Shown here in pieces: positions 1 through 8,742 of a stretch of DNA of 36,847 nt. A program made the position numbers and the translations under genes. The DNA lies in assembly GCA_029978325.1 (NCBI GenBank), contig JAPOJR010000015.1:1-36847 (forward strand), given 5' to 3'. This DNA is from Alphaproteobacteria bacterium (GTDB taxonomy: Bacteria; Pseudomonadota; Alphaproteobacteria; Bin95). Numbering within the stretch: position 1 is the stretch's first letter; each line of letters starts with the position of its first letter. Below the pieces are notes generated by a model. That model had not been told where the DNA came from and searched no databases. It saw only the letters and a list, made by a program, of their open reading frames with translations.

Positions 1-1
1 G

Positions 2-532
2 CGCGGCGAGGAAACCCAGATCGCCGGATTCCTGGCTCAGCATCCCGGCTTTTCAGGCACGCTTTGCCTGCCAGGCACCCACACAAAATGGGTGGAGATC
101 GCCGGCGGCGAGGCCCGCTCCTTCCGTACGATGATGACCGGCGAGTTGTTCGCCCTGCTCTCCCAGCAATCGGTTCTGAAGCATTCTCTGGCCGAAGGGT
201 GGGACGATGCGGCATTCGCCGCCGCATTCGATGCCGCCATTACCGAACCGGAAACCCTGGCAAGCCGCCTGTTTTCGCTGCGGGCCGCATCGCTGGTGGG
301 TAAGCCGGACCCAGTCGCCGCCCGAGCAACCCTGTCGGGCTGGCTGATTGGCGCGGAATTCGCGGCGGTGCCCTTACCGGACGGCCCTGTCGGCGTCATC
401 GGCGCTGCGGCTTTGGCGAGGCTCTACCGGGCGGCGCTAGCCCAGGTTGGCCAGCGCGTAATTGCGGTTGACGCAACCGCCGTGACCCTGCAAGGCCTGA
501 CTCAGGCCTATCGCACCATTGTCCAGGGATAA
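2..532 (+). CDS. dgoK: 2-dehydro-3-deoxygalactonokinase, C-terminal part (5' end outside window)
   Basis: The enzyme phosphorylates 2-keto-3-deoxy-galactonate to KDPGal with ATP in the cytoplasmic De Ley-Doudoroff galactose/galactonate route. The reading frame is open from base 2, so the start lies upstream of the window and about 176 C-terminal residues are seen. The hallmarks are LPGTHTKWV (bases about 68-94) followed by [12 protein letters not shown], the conserved C-terminal segment of the DgoK family. The first internal ATG at 92 falls inside this conserved block, so it is not the real start. The stop TAA at 530-532 is five bases before the aldolase gene, whose product uses this enzyme's product, which supports the assignment. 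Identity is confident; only the missing 5' end limits it. Confidence 0.88.
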   Translation, partial: RGEETQIAGFLAQHPGFSGTLCLPGTHTKWVEIAGGEARSFRTMMTGELFALLSQQSVLKHSLAEGWDDAAFAAAFDAAITEPETLASRLFSLRAASLVGKPDPVAARATLSGWLIGAEFAAVPLPDGPVGVIGAAALARLYRAALAQVGQRVIAVDATAVTLQGLTQAYRTIVQG

Positions 533-537
533 TCACC

Positions 538-1143
538 ATGCAACGCCCCCTTATCGCCATCCTGCGCGGCGTCCAGCCAAAAGAGGTGCTCGATATTGCT
601 GAGGGCTTGCTGGCCGCCGGCATTGACCGGATCGAGGTACCGTTAAATTCACCGCATCCGCTTGACAGCATCCGACTGTTGGCCCAGGCACACGGGTCAC
701 ATGCCCTGATCGGCGCCGGCACCGTGTTGACCGCTGCCGACGTCCAGGCTGTGGCCGACGCTGGCGGCCGGCTGATTGTCTCGCCGAACTTCGACCCCGA
801 GGTCGTTGTGGCGACGAAACGGCTTGGCCTGCAATCCCTGCCCGGCGTCTTTACCGCCAGCGAGTGCTTTGCCGCCTTGAAGGCCGGTGCGGACGGGCTG
901 AAGCTGTTTCCGGCATCGAAGCTAGGAACGGACGGGCTGAAGGCGCTGCGGGACGTGCTACCCGGCGAAACAGCGGTCTACGCCGTCGGCGGCGTTGGCG
1001 CTGCCGAAATTCCGGCGTGGGTCGCGGCCGGCGTAACCGGCTTTGGCATAGGCGGCGCGCTCTACAAGACCGGTGCAACACCGCACGACGTTGCGCTCAA
1101 AGCCCGCGAGTTGGTGCACGCTTGGGATGCCGCTTCAAGCTGA
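538..1143 (+). CDS. dgoA: 2-dehydro-3-deoxy-6-phosphogalactonate (KDPGal) aldolase
   Basis: Class I aldolase that splits KDPGal into pyruvate and glyceraldehyde 3-phosphate. At 201 residues it has the usual length for the KDPG/KDPGal (Eda/DgoA) TIM-barrel family. Visible motifs are the N-terminal [13 protein letters not shown] with the general base Glu33, GAGTVL, the Schiff-base Lys122 in [10 protein letters not shown], and the phosphate-binding AVGGVG. The VPLNSP sequence and the adjacent dgoK favour KDPGal over KDPG as the substrate. It starts at ATG 538, five bases after the kinase stop, so the two are almost certainly one transcript. The galactonate dehydratase and dehydrogenase expected in the pathway would be upstream, outside the window. 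Confidence 0.9.
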   Translation: MQRPLIAILRGVQPKEVLDIAEGLLAAGIDRIEVPLNSPHPLDSIRLLAQAHGSHALIGAGTVLTAADVQAVADAGGRLIVSPNFDPEVVVATKRLGLQSLPGVFTASECFAALKAGADGLKLFPASKLGTDGLKALRDVLPGETAVYAVGGVGAAEIPAWVAAGVTGFGIGGALYKTGATPHDVALKARELVHAWDAASS

Positions 1144-1235
1144 ACTTCAGCCGCAGGCAAGTCATTTGGAATGAGGGTCGCATTGGTGGTACCATCCCCA
1201 GCCTAAGGATTGCCGACCGTTAACGGAGCCCGTCG

Positions 1236-2204
1236 ATGTCAAACGCTTCCTCCCAATCTGCTGAAGAAGCCCGCTTTCAGGCCCGTATCGACGCGGAAGA
1301 CAAGATCGAACCCAAGGATTGGATGCCGGAAGCCTATCGCCGGACGTTGATCCGCCAGATCAGCCAGCATGCGCATTCGGAATATGTCGGCATGCTGCCG
1401 GAAGGCAACTGGTTGACCCGCGCGCCGACGCTGCGCCGCAAGGCGGCGCTGATGGCCAAGATCCAGGACGAAGCCGGCCACGGCCTCTACCTATATTCTG
1501 CGGCTGAAACCTTAGGCGCATCACGGGATGAGATGTATCGGGACCTGTTGTCGGGCAAGGCCAAATATTCCAGCATCTTCAACTACCCGACCCTGACCTG
1601 GGCCGACATCGGCGCCATCGGCTGGCTGGTGGATGGCGCTGCGATTACCAACCAGGTGCCGCTCTGCCGCTGCTCGTTCGGCCCCTATGCCCGGGCGATG
1701 GTCCGGGTCTGCAAGGAGGAGAGTTTCCACCAGCGCCAAGGCTTCCAGATCATGCTGAGCCTCGCGCATGGCGAACCGGAGCAAAAGGCGATGGCGCAGG
1801 ACGCGCTGAACCGGTGGTGGTGGCCCAGCATCGCGATGTTCGGCCCGCCGGACGGCGAGTCAAAGCATTCGGCGCAAAGCATGGCCTGGAAAATCAAACG
1901 CCACTCCAACGACGAACTGCGCCAGCGCTTTGTCGATATGACGGTGCCGCAGGCGGATTTCCTTGGCCTGCGCATTCCTGACGACGACCTGAAATTTAAC
2001 GCCGATACCGGCCACTACGAAACCGGGCCGATCGATTGGGATGACTTTTGGGCCGTGGTCAACGGCGAAGGCCAATGCAATACCGATCGCCTCGCCGCCC
2101 GGCAAAAAGCCCATGACGAGGGCGCTTGGGTGCGCGATGCGGCAACAGCCTATGCCGCTAAACGCGCCGCCCGCAAAGCCGCCGAAAGGATTGCCGCGGA
2201 ATGA
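1236..2204 (+). CDS. paaA: Ring-1,2-phenylacetyl-CoA epoxidase, catalytic subunit PaaA
   Basis: Catalytic diiron subunit of the phenylacetyl-CoA epoxidase, which forms ring-1,2-epoxyphenylacetyl-CoA using O2 and electrons from PaaE. The protein has 322 residues, close to family length. The four-helix ferritin-like ligands are visible: Glu49 in HSEY, Glu79 and His82 in DEAGH, and Glu162 and His165 in EESFH. The start ATG 1236 is preceded by ACGGAG with about eight bases spacing. It is the first gene of a five-gene cluster and overlaps paaB by four bases (ATGA). The 92 bases before it separate it from dgoA, so an own promoter is likely there, though I cannot pick out a clear one. Confidence 0.96.
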   Translation: MSNASSQSAEEARFQARIDAEDKIEPKDWMPEAYRRTLIRQISQHAHSEYVGMLPEGNWLTRAPTLRRKAALMAKIQDEAGHGLYLYSAAETLGASRDEMYRDLLSGKAKYSSIFNYPTLTWADIGAIGWLVDGAAITNQVPLCRCSFGPYARAMVRVCKEESFHQRQGFQIMLSLAHGEPEQKAMAQDALNRWWWPSIAMFGPPDGESKHSAQSMAWKIKRHSNDELRQRFVDMTVPQADFLGLRIPDDDLKFNADTGHYETGPIDWDDFWAVVNGEGQCNTDRLAARQKAHDEGAWVRDAATAYAAKRAARKAAERIAAE

Positions 2205-2494
2205 GCCAGCACGAGACCGAATGGCCGCTCTGGGAGGTGTTCATCCGCGCCCGCGGCGGCCTGGACCACCGCCATTGCGGCTCGCTGCGCGCGCCCGATG
2301 CGGAGATGGCGCTGATGAACGCCCGTGACGCCTACACGCGACGCGGCGAAGGGCATTCGATCTGGGTGGTAAAAGCGTCGGACATCGTCGCCAGCAATCC
2401 GGACGACAAAGGCAGCTTTTACGATCCGGCCGACGATAAGGTCTACCGCCACCCCAGCTTCTACCAACTGCCGGACGAAGTGGACCATATGTAG
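2201..2494 (+). CDS. paaB: Phenylacetyl-CoA epoxidase subunit PaaB
   Basis: Small structural subunit of the PaaABC(E) epoxidase, thought to bridge PaaA-PaaC heterodimers. It has 97 residues, typical for the family. It opens with [20 protein letters not shown] and ends with the conserved [20 protein letters not shown] segment, both characteristic of PaaB. Its ATG overlaps the paaA stop (ATGA at 2201-2204), which indicates translational coupling. It is followed three bases later by paaC. No catalytic residues are expected. The assignment is secure from sequence and position. Confidence 0.95.
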   Translation: MSQHETEWPLWEVFIRARGGLDHRHCGSLRAPDAEMALMNARDAYTRRGEGHSIWVVKASDIVASNPDDKGSFYDPADDKVYRHPSFYQLPDEVDHM

Positions 2495-2497
2495 ACG

Positions 2498-3247
2498 ATG
2501 GCGGACCATCTGTTCGAATACACCCTGCGCCTGGGCGATAACTGCCTGATACTGGGCCAGCGCCTGGCGGAATGGACCGGCCATGCGCCGATCCTGGAGG
2601 AAGACCTCGCCTTGGGTAATCTGGGGCTGGACCTGCTGGGTCAGGCGCGCGCTTTTCTGACCTACGCCGGCAAGGTCGAGGGCAAGGGCCGCTCGGAAGA
2701 CGACTTGGCCTTCCTGCGCGACGCGCATGCCTTCCGCAATGTCTCGTTGGTCGAGCAACCGAACGGCGACTTTGGTCAGACCATGGCTCGGCACCTGCTG
2801 TTCGCCGGCTGGTATAGCTTGGTGCTGGAACGGCTGACGCAGTCCCAGGATTCTACCCTGGCCGCCGTGGCGGAAAAGGGCGTAAAGGAGATCGCCTATC
2901 ACTGGCGCCACGCCGCCGAATGGACGATCCGGCTGGGCGACGGAACGGACGAAAGCCACCGCCGGATGCAGTCCGGGCTGCATCAGGTTTGGGGCTACAC
3001 CCCGGAATTGTTCCGCATGGATGAAACCGATACGGCCATGCTTCGGGCTGGCGTCGGCGCCGATCTGGCAGCGCTGCAACCAGCCTGGGATGCCCGTATA
3101 GACGCCGTCCTGGTCGAAGCGAGTCTGGAACGGCCCAGCTCCGTCACCCGCTCTAACGGCAAGCAGGGCGTGCATTCCGAACACCTCGGCCACATGCTCA
3201 GCGAGATGCAGTTCCTGCAACGCGCCTATCCGGGGATGGAATGGTAG
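2498..3247 (+). CDS. paaC: Phenylacetyl-CoA epoxidase subunit PaaC
   Basis: Ferritin-like non-catalytic partner of PaaA in the epoxidase complex; in characterised systems it is required for activity but binds no metal. The protein has 249 residues, the expected size. The family pattern is seen in the N-terminal LGDNCLILGQRLAEW, the LGNLGLDLLGQARAFL helix and the C-terminal HSEHLGHMLSEMQFLQR segment. It starts at ATG 2498 three bases after paaB and overlaps paaD by seven bases, so it is part of one tightly packed transcript. Confidence 0.95.
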   Translation: MADHLFEYTLRLGDNCLILGQRLAEWTGHAPILEEDLALGNLGLDLLGQARAFLTYAGKVEGKGRSEDDLAFLRDAHAFRNVSLVEQPNGDFGQTMARHLLFAGWYSLVLERLTQSQDSTLAAVAEKGVKEIAYHWRHAAEWTIRLGDGTDESHRRMQSGLHQVWGYTPELFRMDETDTAMLRAGVGADLAALQPAWDARIDAVLVEASLERPSSVTRSNGKQGVHSEHLGHMLSEMQFLQRAYPGMEW

Positions 3248-3738
3248 CTGCAACGTTACACCGACTGGATGACGCCCGCGTCTGGCGCGTGCTTGCGGAG
3301 GTTTGCGATCCGGAACTTCCGTTCCTGTCGGTGGTCGACCTGGGCATTGTACGGGAAGTGTCGCTGACAGGCGGCGTCGTGCGCATCACCCCGACCTATA
3401 GCGGCTGCCCCGCAGCCGAGGTCATCGGCCTCGCCATCGCCAACAAGCTGGCGGAAGCGGGCATGAATCTGCGGGTCGAGACGCAACTCTCCCCCGCCTG
3501 GACAACCGACTGGATCACCGAAAAGGGCCGCGAAACCCTGCTGGCCCACGGCATTGCGCCGCCGCCCGCGGCCTCGACCGACAAGCACACGTTGTTCGCC
3601 GATCCACCTGCAGTCGCCTGCCCCTGCTGCGGCAGCATGGATACAGAACGGGTCAGCGCGTTTGGCGCAACGGCCTGCAAGGCCATGCACCGCTGCCTTT
3701 CCTGTTCCGAACCGTTCGAGGCGTTCAAGTGTCTGTAG
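3241..3738 (+). CDS. paaD: PaaD, Fe-S/diiron centre assembly protein of the epoxidase
   Basis: PaaD is needed to make active epoxidase and is thought to help assemble or insert its metal centres. The 165-residue protein has an N-terminal MIP18/DUF59 domain (roughly residues 10-105) with DPELP at 23-27 and a conserved Cys56 in GCPAAE. A C-terminal zinc-ribbon-like part follows, with cysteines at about 127, 129, 130, 146, 152, 155 and 164. ATG 3241 lies inside the end of paaC and the 3' end overlaps the GTG start of paaE, so it is translationally coupled on both sides. Confidence 0.94.
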   Translation: MVAATLHRLDDARVWRVLAEVCDPELPFLSVVDLGIVREVSLTGGVVRITPTYSGCPAAEVIGLAIANKLAEAGMNLRVETQLSPAWTTDWITEKGRETLLAHGIAPPPAASTDKHTLFADPPAVACPCCGSMDTERVSAFGATACKAMHRCLSCSEPFEAFKCL

Positions 3739-4826
3739 TCCTGCCGTCCCGCCACAGCCTCACCATCGCCGAAATCCGGCGGGAAGCGCCCGACGCTGTC
3801 GCCATCCGCTTTAACGTGCCGGAGGCGTTGCAGGCGGACTATCACCACACCGCCGGCCAATACCTTACGCTCTGCCGCATGTTCGGCGGCGAAGACCTGC
3901 GCCGCTGCTACTCGATTTCCAGCCGGCCCGGCGCGCCAGGCCCATGGATAGGCGTCCGCGAGGAACCGGGCGGGCGGTTCTCCGGCTGGCTAAACCGCGA
4001 CGCGCGCCCTGGCGATACGGTCGACGTTATGACGCCGGACGGCCGCTTTACCTTCGAACCCCGGCCAGAGGGCGCCGTCCAGGAAATTTTGTGCGTGGCG
4101 GCAGGCAGCGGCATCACGCCCGTGCTGGCGATCCTGGAAACCTTGCTCGACCAAGAGCCGCAAAGCGCCGCGACGCTGATTTACGCCAACCGTGACACGG
4201 CCCACATCATGTTCCGGGAATCGTTGCAGGACCTCAAAGACCGGCATATCGACCGCCTGCGAGTATTTCACCTGCTCAGCCGGGAGCCGTCTGACGTTGA
4301 TCTTCTTGCCGGGCGGCTGGACGCCGGGAAATGCGATTTGTTCTTCGGCCCCGATGGCATCGCGCCGGCGACTGGCTTCGCCCGCGCCTACCTCTGCGGC
4401 CCCGAAGCCATGACGGACCTCGTCGCTGCGCGTCTGGGCGAGCATGGCATGGCCGCCCCGGAAATCCGCCGCGAGTTGTTCCTGAATGCGGATTCGCCTC
4501 CGCCCGCACGCACCGGCGCCCATCCGCCTCAGCCGGTACCGGAAGGCGCGGGAATAACTTTGGTAATGGACCAACGCCGCCGGACGTTCGTGTTCGACGC
4601 ATCGCAGCCCAGCATCCTGGATGCGGCGCGCGCCGCCGGCGCCGACGTGCCGTATGCGTGCAAGGCAGGCGTCTGCGCGACCTGTCGCGGTCATCTGACC
4701 GAGGGCGAAGTGCACATGGCGCGCAATCACGCGCTCGACCCGGACGAGTTAGAGCGCGGATTCATCCTGACCTGCCAGGCCCGGCCGATTTCTGCGAAAG
4801 TGACGGTTGACTACGACCGGCGCTAG
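3729..4826 (+). CDS. paaE: Phenylacetyl-CoA epoxidase reductase PaaE
   Basis: Reductase that passes electrons from NADPH through FAD and a 2Fe-2S cluster to PaaA. The 365-residue protein has an FAD domain with RRCYSISS near residues 58-65, an NAD(P) domain with AAGSGITP at 124-131 and CGPEAM at 223-228, and a C-terminal plant-type ferredoxin domain with Cys311, Cys316, Cys319 and Cys349. It starts at GTG 3729, overlapping paaD by ten bases. Its TAG stop (4824-4826) is also the first three bases of a dispersed two-hairpin repeat. The following gene is convergent, so the paa transcript probably ends here. No paaG, paaZ, paaJ or paaK is adjacent. Confidence 0.95.
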   Translation: MSVVLPSRHSLTIAEIRREAPDAVAIRFNVPEALQADYHHTAGQYLTLCRMFGGEDLRRCYSISSRPGAPGPWIGVREEPGGRFSGWLNRDARPGDTVDVMTPDGRFTFEPRPEGAVQEILCVAAGSGITPVLAILETLLDQEPQSAATLIYANRDTAHIMFRESLQDLKDRHIDRLRVFHLLSREPSDVDLLAGRLDAGKCDLFFGPDGIAPATGFARAYLCGPEAMTDLVAARLGEHGMAAPEIRRELFLNADSPPPARTGAHPPQPVPEGAGITLVMDQRRRTFVFDASQPSILDAARAAGADVPYACKAGVCATCRGHLTEGEVHMARNHALDPDELERGFILTCQARPISAKVTVDYDRR

Positions 4827-4926
4827 AGCAACGCGCGATCAAATGGAGTCATTTGATCGGGGCAAGTTGCACGCCATTCATAGAGTTAGAGCAGATTCCG
4901 TTCCGGCTGGATCGGGCAAATCCGCT
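4824..4926 (+). repeat. Two-hairpin dispersed repeat, copy 1 (after paaE)
   Basis: Palindromic module A (about 4824-4870) has CGATCAAATG facing CATTTGATCG across a GAGT loop, with GCAAC/GTTGC outside. A short linker is followed by a degraded module B (about 4887-4926) beginning TAGAGCAGATT. It shares most of its left half and the linker GCCATTCATAGAGT with copy 2 (8635-8740), so these two form one subtype. It fills almost the whole gap between the convergent genes paaE and lptF. Its first three bases, TAG, are the paaE stop codon. It could fold as a bidirectional terminator or mRNA-end hairpin, which is inference. Confidence 0.8.
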
Positions 4927-4948
4927 GTCACCGAATGGGCCCAGAGCA

Positions 4949-6052
4949 TCAACCGATACGCCGCCGATTGTTCTGCCAAAGAATCCCAGCGCCTATTGCG
5001 CACGGCATGAGGACCAGTAAATACAATAGGGGAGTAGCGCTCGGCGACCTGGTCACAACGCTCTGCATCAGGAATGCGCCTAGCAGAACAAGCGCACATA
5101 GGCCAAACGCCAAAACGACTCGCCAGGTCTGGCCTCGTCGGCTGAAGGGGCCGACTAACATCGTGGTGATCGTCATCGTGGTGATAGCCGCTACAAACAA
5201 AGCCGTCACAATCCGGTAATGGCCGGCTGCTTTATAGGAATTAGCGCGCTTGACGCCCAGCTTGTCCGGATCAGCGCCCAGAAGCTCCGCGATGCCAAGC
5301 TCCTCCGATTCCCGGCCCCTGTCGGACAGTTTGGCGGCAAAGCGCGACAGGTCGAGCGTATAGTGCTCGAAGTACAGGACGTTCGTTCGTCCGGTGGCCG
5401 TTTCAACCTCCTGAACATTACCATTGCGCAAGATGAGGCGGGGGCCCTCCGCCGTTGTCGTCAACGCGCCGTATTCCGCCATCCACGTTTGGGTTTTCTT
5501 CGGGTCGCGCTCGTCGAAAAACAGGATGCCGCGCAACGCGTTTTCACCGCTGCGCTCTCGCACATAAAACATCGTACCCGAACGCAGCGAACGGAACTTG
5601 CCGGCCTGGACCGCAAGCCCGGCCAAATCCTGCCGCTGCAGAAACTGCGTTTCCTTGAACGTGCGAAACGCCTCCGGCGCCAGGTAGAAGGTCATGATCG
5701 CATTGGCGACCATCAATATCAGCCCGACCAGCAATCCGGGTTTGGCCAAAGCCCAGTCGCTCAACCCCGTCGCCCGCATCACCACCAACTCGCTGTCCTG
5801 CTGCGCCCGATAGTAGGCAAAAATAAGCGCCAGGCAGAGCGCAAGCGGGATCAAAATCGGCAACAACCGGGGCATCGCCAGCACCAGCAGCCATAGAAAC
5901 GCATTCAACCCCATGCCGCCGCTCAGATTGTTCAAGAGCGGCAATGCGCTCCACAAAATGGCGATTGCGGCAAACACCGCGGTGATCAGCACGGTTGCCA
6001 ACAAAATTTGCCGCGCCAAATAGCGGGTGATATGCGAGAGGATCCTAGGCAT
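4949..6052 (-). CDS. lptF: LPS export ABC transporter permease LptF
   Basis: Inner-membrane subunit of the LptB2FG complex that extracts lipopolysaccharide from the membrane. The protein has 367 residues when started at ATG 6052 (MPRILSHITRYLARQ), the standard family start; a longer frame reaching 6130 would add an atypical N-terminus. Three N-terminal membrane segments (about residues 13-110), a central periplasmic beta-jellyroll region with GKF and FYVRER, and three C-terminal membrane segments are visible. The conserved cytoplasmic DSELVVMRATG stretch lies around residues 85-97. It is divergent from pepA, the classic lptF neighbour. Oddly, lptG does not follow: the next gene downstream is the convergent paaE, so lptG must be elsewhere. 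Confidence 0.88.
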   Translation of the reverse strand: MPRILSHITRYLARQILLATVLITAVFAAIAILWSALPLLNNLSGGMGLNAFLWLLVLAMPRLLPILIPLALCLALIFAYYRAQQDSELVVMRATGLSDWALAKPGLLVGLILMVANAIMTFYLAPEAFRTFKETQFLQRQDLAGLAVQAGKFRSLRSGTMFYVRERSGENALRGILFFDERDPKKTQTWMAEYGALTTTAEGPRLILRNGNVQEVETATGRTNVLYFEHYTLDLSRFAAKLSDRGRESEELGIAELLGADPDKLGVKRANSYKAAGHYRIVTALFVAAITTMTITTMLVGPFSRRGQTWRVVLAFGLCALVLLGAFLMQSVVTRSPSATPLLYLLVLMPCAIGAGILWQNNRRRIG

Positions 6053-6183
6053 AAACGCTCGTATAAGCGAAGCTTGGGAGAATGGCGAGGAGGTGTTACC
6101 GTCCGGGCTCGAGCTGTGCCGGCATACCACACCGACAAGCCTTCGCTCGCTGACCGAAACAGACCATGGAAGGGCACCGCCCG

Positions 6184-7674
6184 ATGCAGATCACATTTTC
6201 AGACCCCGCTGACTCCAGCACCGATGCCATGGTGGTCGCAGTCGGCGCAGATTGCCTTTTGAGTCCTGCCGCCGAAGCGGCGGACCGGGCCACTGGCGGC
6301 GCTGTCAGACGCGCAATTGCAGCCTCCAGGTTTTCCGGCAAGGCCGGTCAGTTCCTGGACCTGATGGCCCCCGCCGGCATCAATGCCGGCCGATTGGTTC
6401 TCGCTGGTGTCGGCGCCAGCGCGGATGCGACCGCGCGGACCTGGCAGGATTGGGCCGGCAATATCTACGGCCACCTGGCCGGCAGCGGCGCCACCGCGGC
6501 GACGCTTCGGGTTGAAACCATGGGCGGGCCGGTTGCCGAAGCAGATGCTGCTGCGAACGCGGCGTTCGGCATTGCGCTCGCCAGTTATCGTTTCGACCGC
6601 TATCGCACCACCGAAAAACCGGACCAGAAGCCAAGCCTGAACCAAGCCGCCATTATGGTCGCTGGCTCGGCGGCAGCGCAGTCCGCCTACGCCCCCATGG
6701 CCGAAGTCGCTGCCGGCGTCGTACTGGCCCGCGACCTGGTCAGCGAGCCGGCGAACGTGCTGTATCCGGAAACCCTGGCAGAGCGCTGCACTGCGTTAAG
6801 CGCGCAGGGCGTCGATGTCGAAGTCATGGACGAAGCCCGGATTGACGCTATCGGCATGCGCACTTTGCTGGCCGTCGGCATGGGCAGCGCCCGCGACAGC
6901 CGCGTCGTCGTCATGCGCTGGAACGGCGGCCCCGACGACCAGGCGCCGATTGCGCTGGTCGGCAAGGGCGTTACCTTCGACACTGGCGGCATCTCCATCA
7001 AGCCCGCGGCCGGGATGGAGGATATGAAGTGGGATATGGGCGGCTCGGCTTCTGTCATCGGCGCGATGCGCGCCATTGCGGGACGTAAGGCCAAAGCCAA
7101 TGTCATCGGCATTGTTGGCCTGGTGGAAAACATGCCTTCCGCCAACGCCCAACGCCCGGGCGACGTCGTCACATCGCTCTCCGGACAAACCGTCGAAGTG
7201 ATCAATACCGACGCTGAGGGCCGGTTGGTGCTGTGCGACCTGCTGACCTATGTGCAGCGGACCTATAAGCCACAGGCCATCGTTGACCTAGCGACACTGA
7301 CCGGCGCAATTATCGTCGGCCTAGGCCATCATAATGCGGGCTTGTTCGCCTCTGACGACGCGCTGGCGGACGGCTTGACGGCTGCCGGCAAATCCACCGG
7401 CGAGCCGGTCTGGCGTATGCCGCTGGGCGAGGAATACGACAAGGCGCTGAAGTCTCAGATCGCCGACATGAAGAATGTCGGCGGCCGCGATGGCGGCTCG
7501 ATCACCGCAGCGCAATTTCTCAAGCGCTTTATCGAGAACGACACGCCCTGGGCGCACCTCGATATCGCCGGCATGGCCTGGAGTGGCGAGAGCAAGCCAA
7601 TTACGCCGAAGGGCGGCACCGGCTATGGCGTCCGCCTGCTCGACCGGTTGATCGCCGACCGGTACGAGCAATAG
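6184..7674 (+). CDS. pepA: Cytosol aminopeptidase (leucyl aminopeptidase, M17 family)
   Basis: Two-metal aminopeptidase that removes N-terminal residues from peptides in the cytoplasm. It has 496 residues when started at ATG 6184, which has GGAAGGG nine bases upstream; an in-frame ATG at 6166 overlaps that ribosome site and is less likely. The M17 metal and catalytic residues are all present: Lys261, Asp266, Lys273, Asp284, and the NTDAEGRL motif with Asp343, Glu345 and Arg347. Each is offset by nine from the well-known E. coli PepA numbering. It is followed by holC after 15 bases, a common alphaproteobacterial arrangement. Confidence 0.96.
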   Translation: MQITFSDPADSSTDAMVVAVGADCLLSPAAEAADRATGGAVRRAIAASRFSGKAGQFLDLMAPAGINAGRLVLAGVGASADATARTWQDWAGNIYGHLAGSGATAATLRVETMGGPVAEADAAANAAFGIALASYRFDRYRTTEKPDQKPSLNQAAIMVAGSAAAQSAYAPMAEVAAGVVLARDLVSEPANVLYPETLAERCTALSAQGVDVEVMDEARIDAIGMRTLLAVGMGSARDSRVVVMRWNGGPDDQAPIALVGKGVTFDTGGISIKPAAGMEDMKWDMGGSASVIGAMRAIAGRKAKANVIGIVGLVENMPSANAQRPGDVVTSLSGQTVEVINTDAEGRLVLCDLLTYVQRTYKPQAIVDLATLTGAIIVGLGHHNAGLFASDDALADGLTAAGKSTGEPVWRMPLGEEYDKALKSQIADMKNVGGRDGGSITAAQFLKRFIENDTPWAHLDIAGMAWSGESKPITPKGGTGYGVRLLDRLIADRYEQ

Positions 7675-7689
7675 CCGGAGCCGCAGCCG

Positions 7690-8133
7690 TTGGAGGTGCA
7701 CTTCCGCAACCTGGCCAGCAAGCCCCTGGAACGATGGCTGCCAACCCTGGCAGCCGCATTCTACGACCAAGGCTTGCGCCAACTCATTCGGGTCGGTTCG
7801 GAGCCGCGGCTGAGGGCGCTGGATCAGGCGCTGTGGACATTCGATCCCGGCTCCTTCCTGCCGCATGGCGCAGTGGGGGACGGTGCGGAGGATAGCCAAC
7901 CGATTCTGCTGACGATGGGCGACGGCAACCCGAACGCCGCCGCTGTCGTTTTGGCTGTCGATGACTGTAGCGCCCGGCCCGACGAGGGGTTCCAGCGGCT
8001 GGAATACCTATTCGACCGCAACGATACCGCCGGCCGGGATGCGGCACGGTCCCGCTGGCGCGAGTGGCGCGAGCGCGGAATCGAGCCGATTTATTGGGAA
8101 GCGGATGCCCAGGGGTGGCGGCGCGCGGGTTAG
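7690..8133 (+). CDS. holC: DNA polymerase III chi subunit
   Basis: Chi is the clamp-loader accessory subunit that links the replicase to single-strand-binding protein. The 147-residue protein has the family features: the short N-terminal beta strand and LERWLPTLAAAFYDQGLRQLIR helix region, then LDQALWTFDPGSFLPHG with the conserved LWT and FLPH elements, and the EYLFDRND-type C-terminal segment. Its position between pepA and ndk is the usual one in alphaproteobacteria. The start is uncertain: TTG 7690 (used here) or GTG 7696, both with weak upstream GGAG-like sequences. Confidence 0.88.
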   Translation: MEVHFRNLASKPLERWLPTLAAAFYDQGLRQLIRVGSEPRLRALDQALWTFDPGSFLPHGAVGDGAEDSQPILLTMGDGNPNAAAVVLAVDDCSARPDEGFQRLEYLFDRNDTAGRDAARSRWREWRERGIEPIYWEADAQGWRRAG

Positions 8134-8214
8134 TCGCGCCGCAATCAGTTGCCGTACGGCTTCCCGATGGCTATGAAGCGCCCGCCCAATCATTCCTATG
8201 GAGCCACCCAACCG

Positions 8215-8637
8215 ATGGCCAGCGAACGCACACTTTCGATCATTAAACCCGATGCCACCCGCCGCAACCTAACCGGTCAGATCAATGCCCGGTTCGAGGC
8301 CGCGGGCCTGCGCATCGTCGCTCAGAAGCGCCTGCAACTGACCCGCGCACAAGCGGAAGGCTTTTACGCCGTTCACAGCGAACGGCCTTTCTTCGACGAC
8401 CTCTGCTCGTTCATGACCTCTGGCCCGGTGGTCGTGCAAGTCCTGGAAGGCGATAATGCTGTCGCCGAGAACCGCCGCATCATGGGCGCCACCAACCCGG
8501 CCAATGCCGACGAGGGCACCATCCGCAAGGACTTCGGCGAATCGATCGAAGCGAACTCCGCCCATGGCTCGGACAGCGCTGAAAATGCGGCGATTGAGAT
8601 CGCCTATTTCTTCGCTCAGACGGAAATCGTCGGCTAG
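8215..8637 (+). CDS. ndk: Nucleoside diphosphate kinase
   Basis: Cytoplasmic enzyme that moves the gamma-phosphate between nucleoside triphosphates and diphosphates through a phospho-histidine. It has 140 residues from ATG 8215 ([14 protein letters not shown]), the normal size; an in-frame ATG at 8149 would add 22 atypical residues. The active-site NSAHGSD carries His117, and KPDA at 11-14 and FMTSGP at 66-71 are family motifs. GGAG lies about 11 bases before the start. Its TAG stop (8635-8637) is also the first three bases of dispersed repeat copy 2. Confidence 0.96.
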   Translation: MASERTLSIIKPDATRRNLTGQINARFEAAGLRIVAQKRLQLTRAQAEGFYAVHSERPFFDDLCSFMTSGPVVVQVLEGDNAVAENRRIMGATNPANADEGTIRKDFGESIEANSAHGSDSAENAAIEIAYFFAQTEIVG

Positions 8638-8740
8638 AGCAACGCCCGATCGAACGGAGTCATGTGATCGGGTGGATCTGCTTGCCATTCATAGAGTTAG
8701 AGCAGATTCACCCGATCCTATCGGATCGGGATCTGCTCTA
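8635..8740 (+). repeat. Two-hairpin dispersed repeat, copy 2 (after ndk)
   Basis: Module A (8635-8682) starts TAGAGCAACGCCCGATC and pairs imperfectly with its own right half. Module B (8698-8740) is a clean palindrome: TAGAGCAGAT faces ATCTGCTCTA, with CCCGATCC facing GGATCGGG across a short loop. The linker matches copy 1 closely. It lies between the convergent genes ndk and gmhB; the gmhB stop codon begins three bases after it. The first TAG is the ndk stop. Module B is a good candidate for a hairpin that ends or protects transcripts from both sides, which is inference. Confidence 0.85.
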
Positions 8741-8742
8741 AT

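Noticed and set aside
6166..6183. Upstream ATG 6166 as the pepA start
   Set aside because: The ATG sits at the edge of the GGAAGGG ribosome site that serves ATG 6184.
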